A DNA stretch of 64,000 nucleotides from Nitrosomonas sp. (lineage in GTDB: Bacteria; Pseudomonadota; Gammaproteobacteria; Burkholderiales; Nitrosomonadaceae), in contig JAJSDU010000002.1 in assembly GCA_028577615.1 (NCBI GenBank), forward strand, positions 1 to 64,000, given 5' to 3'. Every line of letters begins with the position of its first letter. The stretch's first letter is position 1. The notes beneath the pieces were generated by a model. It was given only the letters and a program-made list of their open reading frames with translations. It ran no database searches and was not told the origin of the DNA. Position numbers and translations under genes: made by a program. Of the stretch, positions 1 through 8,760 are shown in pieces.

Positions 1-26
1 AGACATTAACCCCCGCCCCCTGTTTT

Positions 27-136
27 GTTAACATCCTCGCCCGGCTTTGTGGCCGGGCGCTACTCCATCCCCAGTGTTTTTAACCCAGGCACATACAATG
101 TTTCAATCCTCGCCCGGCTTTGGGGCCGGGCGCTAC
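27..136 (-). CRISPR. CRISPR array, two repeats visible (type I-C)
   Basis: Two 37-bp repeats lie at 100-136 and 27-63, separated by one 36-bp spacer (64-99). On the minus strand each repeat begins GTAGCGCCCGGC and can form a GC-rich hairpin (CGCCCGGC pairing with GCCGGGCG). The copy at 100-136 ends in the GGATTGAAAC typical of type I-C repeats. The copy at 27-63 differs at four positions, three of them in that 3' end (GGATGTTAAC), as a terminal degenerate repeat would. cas2 and the leader lie on the high-coordinate side, so the 100-136 repeat is leader-proximal. The window edge falls inside what would be the next spacer, so the true array length cannot be seen. The repeat boundaries rest on only two copies. 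Confidence 0.85.
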
Positions 137-315
137 AGTACAACTACAACCTGATCATACAACAAGGAAATTTTTTGTAAATGCGCGAACTGGCGCTTGG
201 TGCAGAAATTTTTTGATATGACTAATAACATGATCACGAATACACTCGCATTTTCAGTCCATTACGTATTCCGCGAACCGGCGGGGATTTTGCCGTTGCT
301 GGTGATCCGCGCGCA
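137..315 (-). promoter_or_regulatory. CRISPR leader region
   Basis: This 179-bp non-coding stretch lies between the cas2 stop and the first intact repeat. It is richer in A and T than the genes around it, with runs such as AAATTTTTT near 165-177 and 206-214. Its position between the adaptation genes and the first repeat is that of a leader, which would hold the array promoter and the spacer-integration anchor. No promoter hexamers could be assigned with certainty. Confidence 0.6.
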
Positions 316-606
316 TCAAACGATCAGCGAACCATCAAAATCAACGGCTTTGAATTTTCCGTATTCCTTGACGTGCAGATCAACTGGCTCTGTCAAGCGG
401 TACAACCGGAGATTATCTTCTTTTTCATCAATCTCGGCCAACAATCTGCGTTCCAGTTCTTCGTACTGCATGAGATTGACCTTGCATTCGAATACCGATT
501 TCTGCACACGCTGTCCGATTCCTTCGCATATTCTGGCAACGCGCCGCAATCTCCTGCGGCCTTTCCTGGTTTCCGTTGAAACATCATAGGTCACGATAAT
601 CAGCAT
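316..606 (-). CDS. cas2: CRISPR-associated endonuclease Cas2
   Basis: This 96-residue protein is the usual length for a type I-C Cas2, the dimer that joins two Cas1 dimers in the spacer-integration complex. It starts [10 protein letters not shown], so the conserved Asp at the end of the first beta strand (D8) is present, followed by the ferredoxin-like pattern and the R-rich [14 protein letters not shown] helix. The start lies one base after the cas1 stop, so translation is probably coupled. It is the last gene before the leader. Confidence 0.95.
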   Translation of the reverse strand: MLIIVTYDVSTETRKGRRRLRRVARICEGIGQRVQKSVFECKVNLMQYEELERRLLAEIDEKEDNLRLYRLTEPVDLHVKEYGKFKAVDFDGSLIV

Positions 607-607
607 A

Positions 608-1642
608 TTATTTCACCAGAAATGGAATATAAGCATCCATGTCGCCCCGGATCGTTCGCGCCATGAAGCGTGCCTGCAACTGCGGCAGCAACCCGAACGG
701 TACTTTGGTATCGAGTAACGGATGGGTGATTTCTTCCTGTTTCCGCTCCTGATAAGCCGTCACGACAATTTTACGCGCATCGTCCTGCAGATAGACCGCG
801 CCGCCTTCGCGTATCTGCAGGCTACGCTCGGTAATCTGACCGCGATTGACCAGCGTCAACGCCAGCCGGTCAGCCAGAACAGCGCGAAACTCCTCCATCA
901 AATCCAGCGCCAAGGCCGCCCTGCCCGGCCGCACGCTGTGCAGAAAGCCCAATTGCGGATCGAGCCCTACGCTTTCAATCGCTGAGCGGCAATCGTTCAT
1001 CACCATCGAATAGAGAAAAGACAGCAAGGCATTAAAACGGTCACGCGGCGGCCTGCGAGTACGACCATCCATGGCAAAATGCTCGCGGACATTGCGCCGC
1101 ACCAGACCCGGTAGCGCTGAAAAATATACTTTGGCGGCATCGCCTTCGATGCCGCGCACCACGTCCAGATTTCCGGCCACCGCCAGATTGCGTATCGAAA
1201 CGGCCAATGCATCGGCTGCCGTACTGAGCATTTTTTGATCCTGCTCATCGTTCGTTTCACGTGCGCCACGTAGCAAAACCTGGCGCGAATTGCGTAATTT
1301 TCCGGCGATCACTGCTTTAACCAGCGCCAACGCAAACAATTCTTCCGACGCTTTGCTGTGCTGCGCCTGGCGCAGCAGAATATTACCGCTGACCGCGCCT
1401 TCCAGCCGCGCTTTGAATCGCCCGTTGCCATCGAGTAACACCAAACCGATGCCGTCGTCGGCGCAGCGATGCATCAGCGCCGGAGAAATCATGATGTTGC
1501 CAAAACAAACGAGCGTACCCAAATGATGCAGCGGCACTTGGAGCTTTTTCTGCCGCTCCACGTCGATACGCACAGTATCGTTTTCCAAGTGCGCGTAGGC
1601 ATTGGGTGTCATGATATAAAGTGTGTTGAGGATCTGATACAT
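608..1642 (-). CDS. cas1: CRISPR-associated endonuclease/integrase Cas1
   Basis: Cas1 integrates prespacers at the leader end of the array. Starting at the ATG at 1642 ([10 protein letters not shown]) gives 344 residues. An in-frame extension to 1684 exists but would run back through the end of cas4, so it is rejected. Expected metal ligands are present: E166 in [13 protein letters not shown]235 in [10 protein letters not shown] and the acidic pair D247/E250 in ALDLMEEFR, a signature typical of the type I-C subgroup. The start is 7 bp after the cas4 stop and the stop is one base before cas2, so cas4-cas1-cas2 form a tight adaptation block. Confidence 0.96.
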   Translation of the reverse strand: MYQILNTLYIMTPNAYAHLENDTVRIDVERQKKLQVPLHHLGTLVCFGNIMISPALMHRCADDGIGLVLLDGNGRFKARLEGAVSGNILLRQAQHSKASEELFALALVKAVIAGKLRNSRQVLLRGARETNDEQDQKMLSTAADALAVSIRNLAVAGNLDVVRGIEGDAAKVYFSALPGLVRRNVREHFAMDGRTRRPPRDRFNALLSFLYSMVMNDCRSAIESVGLDPQLGFLHSVRPGRAALALDLMEEFRAVLADRLALTLVNRGQITERSLQIREGGAVYLQDDARKIVVTAYQERKQEEITHPLLDTKVPFGLLPQLQARFMARTIRGDMDAYIPFLVK

Positions 1643-1649
1643 GACTTTG

Positions 1650-2276
1650 CTAATCCACGTTAAACAATTCATCCAGCAATTCATGCTGGTGCGTTTTATC
1701 CGCCAACGCTTGCGGCTGGCAAATTTCCTTCAACGAACATTCCTTGCAACGCGCGTCGTTAACCGGCGGCGGCAATGTTCCGGAAGCCAGCAAAGCACGT
1801 ACAGCCGCTACGGTTTCCTCGACTTGCTGGCGCAACGCCTCGGTAATAGCGACTTCCCGGCGGCGACGCGAAGTATGATGATAAATCGCGCCGTGCGTCA
1901 CCGGTTTTCCGGTCATTTCCTCCAGGCAGATCGCTTGCGCCGCCAGTTGGATATCGTCATGCGCTTTTGCACGTTTTTTACCGTGCTTGTATTCCACCGG
2001 ATAAATGCGCCCATCCGGATAAAACTCGACGACATCGCATTTACCGATTAAACCCAAACGCTCCGACCAAACCGGCAAAGCTTTCTCGCTGCGCACCCCT
2101 TCAAACGATTCAAAGCCGGGCTCATCAACCCGTTGATGCGCGGCGTTACCGCGCATGGTATGAACGTTTTCGTCAAATGCCTGCTCGACATGAATCAACG
2201 CGCACTGACGCGGACAATAGCTGTAATGCTGCAAAGCGGAGAGCATGATGGGGTCGTCAACTTCAGTTGCAGTCAT
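1650..2276 (-). CDS. cas4: CRISPR-associated exonuclease Cas4
   Basis: The product is a 208-residue RecB-like Fe-S nuclease that, in type I-C, trims prespacers and helps define the PAM end. From the ATG at 2276 the four-cysteine cluster is seen as C21 and C25 (YCPRQC) with C177, C180 and C186 (a CKEC and a following C) near the C-terminus. The PD-(D/E)XK site is D81 (GKCDVVEF) and E95-x-K97 (PVEYKHGK). The hicA stop and the cas4 start share one base (TGATG), so cas4 is translationally linked to the toxin gene rather than directly to cas7. A TTG codon immediately before the ATG is a less likely start. Confidence 0.94.
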   Translation of the reverse strand: MTATEVDDPIMLSALQHYSYCPRQCALIHVEQAFDENVHTMRGNAAHQRVDEPGFESFEGVRSEKALPVWSERLGLIGKCDVVEFYPDGRIYPVEYKHGKKRAKAHDDIQLAAQAICLEEMTGKPVTHGAIYHHTSRRRREVAITEALRQQVEETVAAVRALLASGTLPPPVNDARCKECSLKEICQPQALADKTHQHELLDELFNVD

Positions 2277-2524
2277 CAATCGTTCCCGAATAATCTGAGA
2301 ATCGCTTCCTCTTTCGATATGGAATGATGCCTGGCAACTTCATTCAAAATAGAAGCCAGTGTTCCGATCCGCAATGGATCATGCATAGGAACTGTCAAAT
2401 GATGCGGTTTCGGAAATTGGCATTCCAGCCGGATGTGACTGCCGACCTGCCGGGTGATCCCGTATCCAAGCCGGTTAAGTGCCTTGATTAGCCGTGCACC
2501 TGATACACTCCGTGGCAATTTCAT
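2276..2524 (-). CDS. hicA: HicA-family mRNA interferase toxin inside the cas operon
   Basis: This 82-residue protein has the double-stranded-RNA-binding-like fold sequence of HicA toxins, which cleave mRNA and tmRNA. A basic N-terminal helix (RLIKALNRLGYGITRQ) is followed by the catalytic-histidine motif GSH (H30), a second strand and the VPMHDPLRIGTLASIL stretch, which corresponds to the family pattern (I/V)P-x-H...GTL..IL. The ATG overlaps the hicB stop by four bases (ATGA), and the TGA shares a base with the cas4 ATG. The antitoxin-before-toxin order is usual for the smaller HicB-like antitoxins. An intact catalytic His argues against a dead remnant. Finding it between cas7c and cas4 is unusual. 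Activity and target are inferred from the family only. Confidence 0.85.
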   Translation of the reverse strand: MKLPRSVSGARLIKALNRLGYGITRQVGSHIRLECQFPKPHHLTVPMHDPLRIGTLASILNEVARHHSISKEEAILRLFGND

Positions 2525-2736
2525 GCCTGGATGACTTCCTCGCGTACGAAATGCAGACGGATCATTTCCGGCGCTTTTCCTTCATCGAAATGACAATGCA
2601 CGGCATCGCGCACCTGCTGATGCAAACTGGCAAGATCATCCGCTTCGGTAAAAATAGACTCCCCCAGCGCACGAGCGGTGTACCCGCCCTCCGGCGCTTC
2701 TTCGATCAGGAAAATGATTTCATTGGAATTACTCAT
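2521..2736 (-). CDS. hicB: HicB-like antitoxin inside the cas operon
   Basis: This 71-residue acidic protein has the partial RNase-H-like fold of HicB antitoxins: a beta-rich start (EIIFLIEEAPEGGYTARAL), the gesIFTEADDLASLHQQV segment and a terminal amphipathic strand. It lacks the ribbon-helix-helix or helix-turn-helix tail of longer HicB proteins, so autoregulation by direct DNA binding is not obvious. It begins 2 bp after the cas7c stop, behind an AAAGG Shine-Dalgarno at a good distance, and overlaps hicA by 4 bp. Family members are sometimes mislabelled as a 2-oxoisovalerate dehydrogenase subunit, a name nothing in the sequence supports. Confidence 0.82.
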   Translation of the reverse strand: MSNSNEIIFLIEEAPEGGYTARALGESIFTEADDLASLHQQVRDAVHCHFDEGKAPEMIRLHFVREEVIQA

Positions 2737-2738
2737 CG

Positions 2739-3620
2739 TTATGCCTTTCTTTCCAGAGTTACGCCAGATGGCAAACCGGCGTCATTAACATTAACTTGAT
2801 AATCCTCGAATGAGCGCGATACCACTACGCCATCCTTGAGTTTTGGTTGAATGCGTTCGAAAAGACTGTAAGCGGGTGCATTACCCAATTGACTGTCATG
2901 CTTAAAAACATACAGACCGCGCGTAGCCATTTCCCCTCGTGCAGCAGAGCGATCATGTTCGAACATATTCACCAACGATTGCCACAGCAATTCCAGATCA
3001 TCTTCGTTGAATCCGGTCTGATTGGCAAGATGCGCTGAAACGAAGCCATGCGTAACATAGAGACCGTATGGCACCGTGAATTTACGGCCCATTGTGCGAT
3101 TATCTCCACCTTGTTTTTCTGCTTCCGCCTCGGTAGCGACCGCCATGCGGGTAATGGAGTGTTCTTGCGCCACAATTGGGTTAACAGAACGAGCAAAGGT
3201 TAGCTGAACGGGTCCGCGTACTTGACCACAGTTGATGCCGGTCGACATGACTGCACCGAAAGTCCGTACATCATAAAAATTTTTGCACATCCACTGCTTC
3301 GCTTCCTCAACTGCGTCGCCACCTTTGCGTTTCTTGTCATCGCCTTCGAGAAGCTCCGCTTTGCCGATACCGACATAAGCACACTTGTTCTGATTATTCA
3401 ATATTGCTTTCTCTTTCACATAAATCTCGAACGGCGGCTGTTCTCCCTTCGTCAAACCTACAAAATTGCGTACCTTGCGCTTCAAGCTCACGTCGGTTAC
3501 CAATCCGCGCCCGGTTTCCGCATCCACGCGCGGCAAATTACCCGCATCCGGGTCGCCATTGGGGTTGCCATCTCTTACGTCAAATAACAAAACGAAGTCG
3601 TAACGGTTGTTTAATGCCAT
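2739..3620 (-). CDS. cas7c: Type I-C Cascade backbone subunit Cas7c (Csd2)
   Basis: This 293-residue protein is the crRNA-binding backbone subunit of the type I-C effector. The N-terminus ([20 protein letters not shown]) is the RRM-fold start with the Asn-Pro-Asn-Gly-Asp motif of the Csd2 subgroup, followed by LKRKVRNFV, the FGAVMSTG segment and a glycine-rich C-terminal half. It starts 5 bp after the cas8c stop behind a GGGAGA ribosome site. The immediately following gene is not cas4, as is usual in type I-C, but hicB. Confidence 0.95.
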   Translation of the reverse strand: MALNNRYDFVLLFDVRDGNPNGDPDAGNLPRVDAETGRGLVTDVSLKRKVRNFVGLTKGEQPPFEIYVKEKAILNNQNKCAYVGIGKAELLEGDDKKRKGGDAVEEAKQWMCKNFYDVRTFGAVMSTGINCGQVRGPVQLTFARSVNPIVAQEHSITRMAVATEAEAEKQGGDNRTMGRKFTVPYGLYVTHGFVSAHLANQTGFNEDDLELLWQSLVNMFEHDRSAARGEMATRGLYVFKHDSQLGNAPAYSLFERIQPKLKDGVVVSRSFEDYQVNVNDAGLPSGVTLERKA

Positions 3621-3625
3621 GATGA

Positions 3626-4000
3626 TTATTCTCCCTTGTTGGTAGTGGATTCGGATTTGGTGAAAAAGGCTTGCCGCTGGTGGTAATAACCAATGGCAAA
3701 GCGGCCTTGGTCTTGCAAGCCGAGTTGCGCAGGAAAATCGATGATGCCATCCATGATTTGCCCCAGCAGTTTTTCGTAATTGATAACTTCACCCTTGTTA
3801 TCCAGCTTGGCAAGATGATGGTTTTTAAGCTTGAGCAGCGTTGGCAAGACAGTAACCGGAGTACCTGACGCCGCTCCGTAATAGCGATCCCGAATCGTTG
3901 CATTGATACCGGGATTTGCCCGTTCCTGGATACGCTCCAGTACCGCAAACAACCGACCCAACCGATAAGCTGTGTTGGTATTATTTTCGTCCAGTGACAC
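3626..4000 (-). CDS. cas11c: Cas11c small subunit from an internal start within cas8c
   Basis: The last 124 codons of cas8c are preceded by a perfect AAGGAGG (4009-4015) and an 8-base spacer leading to an in-frame GTG at 4000 ([15 protein letters not shown]). In type I-C systems such as that of Desulfovibrio vulgaris the small subunit Cas11c is known to be made from an internal start near the 3' end of cas8c, giving a protein of about this size. The encoded segment is largely helical, as expected for a Cas11. What is seen is the start signal, frame and length; that it is used here is an inference from the family. Confidence 0.75.
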   Translation of the reverse strand: MSLDENNTNTAYRLGRLFAVLERIQERANPGINATIRDRYYGAASGTPVTVLPTLLKLKNHHLAKLDNKGEVINYEKLLGQIMDGIIDFPAQLGLQDQGRFAIGYYHQRQAFFTKSESTTNKGE

Positions 4001-5338
4001 TTTGAGTTCCTCCTTGCCTGATTGACGATTAATGCACGCCTTGATGATCGCAGCGCGCGGATAAGTAACTTCTTGCTCGGCTCGAATCCGGCGAATCGCT
4101 CCGGAAAGCAGGGTTTGCGGATAGGGCAATCCCTCGATCACGCTACGCATAACATCGCCGCCGAGATTGGGCGGAATGTTTTCCGATTTACCCAACATCG
4201 CTGTCGCAATTAATACTCGGAACAGCGACAACGTTTCCAGCTCATGCGGCGCATGAACCATGCGCAGATCATCGAAGTGACGGCGAATATTGACTGCCAG
4301 TTCGCCCACGGTTTTAACATGCCAGAAGCGCACAGCGATACGGGCGGCATTGGGCGCAAGACCTAGCACATAAAACCGGGTGTCATCGTCTTCAAAGCCG
4401 CCAGCACCGGTTTTCGGCGCATTTAACAATGCTGCAACTGCTGCGGTACCGAGATCGGGATTATCTTTGGATGGTTCGCCAAACAATCCGGGAAACAATT
4501 CCTCCATTGGATGTCCCGGTGTTGCCGCCCAGAAAACCGTCGACGCATCACCCACCTGGATGCGTTGCCTTGAATCTTTTGCCAGTAAACGATTGAGCGC
4601 GGTGGTGTAGGCAAAAACAGCGCGTTTTCCGACCGGCGCATTGCCACCCTGCGATTTGCCATAGGAGCTAAAAGCATCCAGATTGAACGAAACGATGCTG
4701 GCACCAGAGCTTTGCGCACCCCATACCCCTTTGACGGAAGGGTGCAAACGTTCAATCGCATCTTCCTCGCCCGATACCAGACATAGTGCAGTTTTTTCCG
4801 AATCGATTTTTTCCGTAACCGATAGCGCCACCAATGCCGGGCGCTCACATACCGGCTCGGAATCGCCTTGCAGACGGAACGTCAGATTAGCTCCCGTTTC
4901 CTGAATTTCTGGCCACAAGGGATGTAAAAAAACTGACTCAAAATTACTATGCTCAAGAAAAGACAATACCGCTTGAATCCCTGCATCGTCGGAAACAGCG
5001 AAACGGGAGCGGATGGTCTCAATGAATGCCAAATGCTGCTCACGGACACGCTCGGGTTTTCCTTTGTTATCGACACCGAAAACATAACCGGAGTGATCCC
5101 ATAACAGATTGGCCGCTACATCCGAAGAACGCTTAACCATCTGAGGTACGAGATAGGTCTTGGCAATCTTTTTCTTGCCCTCACCTTCCCGCGTATCATC
5201 CAGACCAGCGAAGCGACCATCGGCTGTCAACACGATGAGAAAAGGAATGGCCTTATGCTCGAAACCGGGCGGTGCCAGGTTGCTATCGGGCAGTCTGGAT
5301 TTGCGCTGATAATATTCGTTAAGTGCCTGCAGAATCAT
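3626..5338 (-). CDS. cas8c: Type I-C Cascade large subunit Cas8c (Csd1)
   Basis: This 570-residue protein is the Csd1/Cas8c large subunit that recognises the PAM and recruits Cas3. It begins [13 protein letters not shown], a characteristic Csd1 start, and contains the family stretches [20 protein letters not shown] (residues about 80-95), [21 protein letters not shown] and the [10 protein letters not shown] region near the C-terminus. The ATG overlaps the cas5c stop by 4 bp. The C-terminal part is also read independently as cas11c. Confidence 0.94.
   Translation of the reverse strand: MILQALNEYYQRKSRLPDSNLAPPGFEHKAIPFLIVLTADGRFAGLDDTREGEGKKKIAKTYLVPQMVKRSSDVAANLLWDHSGYVFGVDNKGKPERVREQHLAFIETIRSRFAVSDDAGIQAVLSFLEHSNFESVFLHPLWPEIQETGANLTFRLQGDSEPVCERPALVALSVTEKIDSEKTALCLVSGEEDAIERLHPSVKGVWGAQSSGASIVSFNLDAFSSYGKSQGGNAPVGKRAVFAYTTALNRLLAKDSRQRIQVGDASTVFWAATPGHPMEELFPGLFGEPSKDNPDLGTAAVAALLNAPKTGAGGFEDDDTRFYVLGLAPNAARIAVRFWHVKTVGELAVNIRRHFDDLRMVHAPHELETLSLFRVLIATAMLGKSENIPPNLGGDVMRSVIEGLPYPQTLLSGAIRRIRAEQEVTYPRAAIIKACINRQSGKEELKVSLDENNTNTAYRLGRLFAVLERIQERANPGINATIRDRYYGAASGTPVTVLPTLLKLKNHHLAKLDNKGEVINYEKLLGQIMDGIIDFPAQLGLQDQGRFAIGYYHQRQAFFTKSESTTNKGE
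4001..4015 (-). promoter_or_regulatory. Internal ribosome binding site for cas11c
   Basis: The minus-strand sequence AAGGAGG at 4009-4015 is complementary to the 16S anti-Shine-Dalgarno end. It lies inside the cas8c reading frame, 8 bases before the in-frame GTG at 4000. It is stronger than the ribosome sites seen before most cas genes here. Confidence 0.75.
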
Positions 5339-6000
5339 CCTCGCACCTCCTGACTATCCCAAGCCGGTACATTGAGTATGCCGTTCTCCAGCACGGCACG
5401 GAAAAATCGCGGTTGTGGGTCAGCAGCGTTGCGATAATCCATGTCATACAGCATCCATCCCAGATCGCGGGTTTCCACTACAGGGTTTAATTGTGATTGC
5501 GCAGAATCGATCAGCCGGAAATCGCAGGCAAACTCCCGGCACCCCAAGTAAGGCTGATTGACGCATTGTCCTTTTTCTGCGCGGCGCTCGAACATATCCA
5601 GAAATTTGGCTGCTGTATTATTTTCCCCGGCATTTGGTTGCACCTCGAAATGCGCATGGATGCGATAACTCACATCGCGTAACAACAATCCGGCGCGCTG
5701 CTGGCGCTCATCCTCGATATTCAACCCTAAATGACCTGTACCTTTATTCATTGCTTCCTGAGCATTGCGCACCGAAATTACCGCGCCGACCTCATTGCGC
5801 CGGATGGAAATCCAACGAATCGGCTTGAGTACTTCGATTTTATCGATATGCCAGCGAATCGCCGGTTTCCACAAAATGGATTCGAACACCGCACGAGCGG
5901 ATGAAGGCGTCATCACATCGTAACTCACGCGCTCGACTTTCATTTCCGGACGGGTAAAGCAGGCGAAATCACCGCTGACTTCAAGACAATAAGTTTTCAT
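5335..6000 (-). CDS. cas5c: Type I-C Cas5c (Csd5), crRNA-processing subunit
   Basis: This 221-residue protein matches Cas5d/Cas5c, which in type I-C replaces Cas6 as the endonuclease that cuts the repeat and then caps the crRNA 5' handle. The N-terminus (YCLEVSGDFACFTRPEMKVERVSYDVMTPSSARAVFESILWKPAIRW) is the conserved Cas5 RAMP start. A strong AAGGAG lies 6 bases before the ATG at 6000. The gene follows cas3 by 15 bp and overlaps cas8c. Catalytic residues were not assigned individually. Confidence 0.94.
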   Translation of the reverse strand: MKTYCLEVSGDFACFTRPEMKVERVSYDVMTPSSARAVFESILWKPAIRWHIDKIEVLKPIRWISIRRNEVGAVISVRNAQEAMNKGTGHLGLNIEDERQQRAGLLLRDVSYRIHAHFEVQPNAGENNTAAKFLDMFERRAEKGQCVNQPYLGCREFACDFRLIDSAQSQLNPVVETRDLGWMLYDMDYRNAADPQPRFFRAVLENGILNVPAWDSQEVRG

Positions 6001-6015
6001 TCACACTCCTTTTTC

Positions 6016-8277
6016 TCATATGACACTTTGCGCCGGATCAAAAATAGTATCTTTGCTCATCAATAAGCCTAATTGAGAATGGTAAAGTAAATCTGAGGCT
6101 TGAATGTAAACACCGGGAAAGATTTCTCGAATTTCTCGACTTTCCAACAGCTTCCTGCACTCATATTCACGAATATTAACCGTATACCGCTGCAATCTTC
6201 GTAATATGCCGCGACGCACATACGGTTCTATATTCCGGCTTTTCTCGAGCGCATCGATCAGTTCCGGACTTTCACCATAACGCACGATGACAGCCGTTTG
6301 CCCTTCTTCATCGATTAATCGGAAGTTACTGGCGGCGGTACGAAAGTTAAACTCCGCTTTTCTTGCTTCTGCTTGGTTGTGCAAATCCAGCAAACCGACA
6401 ATATTTGCCTTATCCAAGCTATTCAAGCTGGCGTAATAATGGCGGAAATAAGCTTCGAAGCGCTCGCGTGTTAACGGATCACCTGTAGTCAATCGCATAA
6501 TTTCTTCTCCGCTTTGTTGCGCTTTACGCAGCAAACCTGGCGCAGCAGGTTTAGGTGGAACAAACACCACTACCTTACCCAGTTGCGGTAATGTCCCTTC
6601 ACGATTGCAGCGCCCCGCCGCTTGCGCGACGGCATCCAATCCTGCCAATGCGCGATACACCACCGGAAAATCCATGTCGACTCCGGCTTCGACCAGTTGC
6701 GTACTGACCACGCGCGTTGGAATGCCGTTTTTTAGCTGTTGCTTGATTTCACCAATAATTTTGCTACGATGCTGCCCGCACATCAGCGCAGACAAGTGAA
6801 TCGTGTCTTTTGGCATTAGACCATGTAACTCACGGCAATCCTTACGCGAATTGACAATGCAAAGTACCGATTCATATTGCTGCAATTCTCCAGCGATGGA
6901 TTCCCAGGTGCGACGACTGGCAAAGTCATTCGGTAATTCTGCTTCAACCCTTTTCAAATCGGCATAGAGCCGCTCCGGATCATCCATCAATTCGCACACG
7001 TTCTTTAGTCCGGTAAATTTGGGGCGTGAAGAGAATGCGGGCTGCGTTGCCGTAGACAGCACGAAACTGACTTTGTAACCGCTTGCCAAATCCTGTATCA
7101 CGTGCAAAATCGGCGCAAGAAATTCCGGCGGCAATAACTGCGCCTCATCCAATACCACCACGCTGTTGACGATATTGTGCAACTTGCGGCAACGGCTGGT
7201 TTTTGCGGCAAATAACGATTCAAAAAACTGCACGTTGGTGGTAACGATAATGGGGGCATCCCAATTTTCTGTTGCTAATCGGGAACGTGAATCTTCACGA
7301 TCGGGATCAAGATTGCTGTGATGCTCGATCACATTATCGTTGCCGAAAATACTCCGAAAGATTTCAGCTGTTTGCTCCAGAATACTGGTGTAAGGAATGA
7401 TATAAATCACCCGATCCTTACCATGATGAGCAGCATGGTTGAGTGCAAAAGCTGTGCTCGACAGTGTTTTTCCTCCACCCGTGGGCACAGTCAATGAAAA
7501 CAAGCCAGACGGTAATTCCGCCTTCTCGCGGCACTGCCGCAGTACTTCAACGCGAATGCGATTGACAGCACTTTCTTTAGCATTCGCGGCTTTATCGGTC
7601 ATATGCTGATCGAATAAGCTTTTTAATGTTTCTATCGAAGGATATCCGGATCGCAAACTGCGCTTTTTGTCGTCCATGAAAGCTTCGGTATCCAGAAAAT
7701 CCGCATCCACCAAACAAGAAAACAGCATTCTGAGCCACAATGCGAGTGACCCGTGAGGTGGCAAAGATTCCGGGCGGGACTGATTGCGAATTTCGGCCGG
7801 TGGTCCAGCTTCAAGCACCTCTTGCAAATAGCCACTTTGTGTACCGTTTTTTATACGCTGGAATAGCACCGATTGACCGCCTTCTGCGTTGTTCCAATCC
7901 GGCAATCCGGCATGGTGCCCGGCAATCAAGTAGGCCAGAATCCGCCCCTGCAATCCGAGCTTCTCGATGGCATGAATGGCACCCGCCGTGGAATGATCCA
8001 CTCGCCCCGGCACGCCTTCGATATGGGCTTCCGCATCGTAACCGCTCACCGATTTGATGTATTGCTGAAATTTTTCCCGATATTTGCCCAGGTCATGCCA
8101 TAACCCGGCAAGACGCGCCCAATCTTCACTGCCGAACGCCCTGGCCAATTCTCCGGCTCGGCGAGCAACTTCAAACAGATGTTCTTCCAGGGCATGTTCT
8201 GTCCATTTACCATTTGAATATTGACGAACATGCGCAAGCGCAATTTTCGTTTCCTTTTGTTCACTCACACCTTCCAT
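6016..8277 (-). CDS. cas3: CRISPR-associated helicase/nuclease Cas3 (HD-DExH)
   Basis: This 753-residue protein is the single-chain type I-C Cas3, which unwinds and degrades the target after Cascade binding. An N-terminal HD nuclease domain shows H33, then H61-D62 in GLWHDLGKYREKF and GHHAG further on. The SF2 helicase follows, with Walker A (PTGGGKT), the DEAQ box (VVLDEAQLLPPE), motif III (STATQP) and the C-terminal motif VI region (AAGRCNREG). The ATG at 8277 is preceded by GGAGG and is preferred to an in-frame upstream codon at 8304. A GTG at 8268 is also possible. The start overlaps the end of the upstream HIRAN gene by 13 bp, which links the two. Confidence 0.95.
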   Translation of the reverse strand: MEGVSEQKETKIALAHVRQYSNGKWTEHALEEHLFEVARRAGELARAFGSEDWARLAGLWHDLGKYREKFQQYIKSVSGYDAEAHIEGVPGRVDHSTAGAIHAIEKLGLQGRILAYLIAGHHAGLPDWNNAEGGQSVLFQRIKNGTQSGYLQEVLEAGPPAEIRNQSRPESLPPHGSLALWLRMLFSCLVDADFLDTEAFMDDKKRSLRSGYPSIETLKSLFDQHMTDKAANAKESAVNRIRVEVLRQCREKAELPSGLFSLTVPTGGGKTLSSTAFALNHAAHHGKDRVIYIIPYTSILEQTAEIFRSIFGNDNVIEHHSNLDPDREDSRSRLATENWDAPIIVTTNVQFFESLFAAKTSRCRKLHNIVNSVVVLDEAQLLPPEFLAPILHVIQDLASGYKVSFVLSTATQPAFSSRPKFTGLKNVCELMDDPERLYADLKRVEAELPNDFASRRTWESIAGELQQYESVLCIVNSRKDCRELHGLMPKDTIHLSALMCGQHRSKIIGEIKQQLKNGIPTRVVSTQLVEAGVDMDFPVVYRALAGLDAVAQAAGRCNREGTLPQLGKVVVFVPPKPAAPGLLRKAQQSGEEIMRLTTGDPLTRERFEAYFRHYYASLNSLDKANIVGLLDLHNQAEARKAEFNFRTAASNFRLIDEEGQTAVIVRYGESPELIDALEKSRNIEPYVRRGILRRLQRYTVNIREYECRKLLESREIREIFPGVYIQASDLLYHSQLGLLMSKDTIFDPAQSVI

Positions 8278-8687
8278 CTCACCTCCACCACAATCCGTTC
8301 CCACGGATTATCACTGTTTTTTAACCCTGTTATCAAAGCTGACAATGTTTCGCCGCGGTCCATCAGTTGCGCCACGGCGGCGTTGTCGATCCGCGGGAGG
8401 TAACCCAGCTTCTCGCCTTGCCAGTCAATACGCACCGCGCGTTTGTCGTATGGATTGCCGGTTTCCCGTATCAGCCTGACGCCTTGTCCGGTAGCGAGCT
8501 GCGGCCACAGTGTTTCACCCTGGTAATACTGAAACCCCGCCACGGGTGAAACTTGCAGAGTTTTCCAGCCGGCGTGCGGTTTCGATGATAATGACGATGG
8601 CGATTCCGGTTTCGCCTGCGCCACCGCGGTCAGTGCGATCTCACCGAACAGTGCCGTCAACGATTGCAAAAATATGCGCCGCGACAT
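8265..8687 (-). CDS. HIRAN-domain protein with Tat-type signal peptide
   Basis: This 140-residue protein starts at the ATG at 8687 behind GGAGAG. Residues 2-8 (SRRIFLQ) match the twin-arginine consensus, and a hydrophobic stretch ending AVAQA suggests cleavage near residue 25. The rest (about 44-140) is a HIRAN domain: GFQYYQGE, then LIRETGNPYDKRAVRIDW and GEKLGYLPRIDNAAVAQLMD. In HLTF-type helicases HIRAN binds DNA ends, whereas stand-alone bacterial versions have no settled role. Export would place it outside the cytoplasm, which does not fit an intracellular DNA role. Its 3' end overlaps the cas3 start, and it follows the WYL gene by 73 bp, so it appears to be co-transcribed with the CRISPR genes. 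Confidence 0.8.
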   Translation of the reverse strand: MSRRIFLQSLTALFGEIALTAVAQAKPESPSSLSSKPHAGWKTLQVSPVAGFQYYQGETLWPQLATGQGVRLIRETGNPYDKRAVRIDWQGEKLGYLPRIDNAAVAQLMDRGETLSALITGLKNSDNPWERIVVEVRWKV

Positions 8688-8760
8688 GTGATCTCTCCTT
8701 GTCAAAACTATACCGGATTGATTATCCGTATCCGCAGGCTCAAAAAATGATGCTGTGAAT

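Noticed and set aside
197..589. Plus-strand open frames across the CRISPR leader and cas2
   Set aside because: They lie antisense to cas2 and the leader, without ribosome sites or motifs.
2521..2736. Reading hicB as a 2-oxoisovalerate dehydrogenase subunit
   Set aside because: The protein is only 71 residues, shows the HicB pattern and is next to a HicA; that name is a known mislabel.
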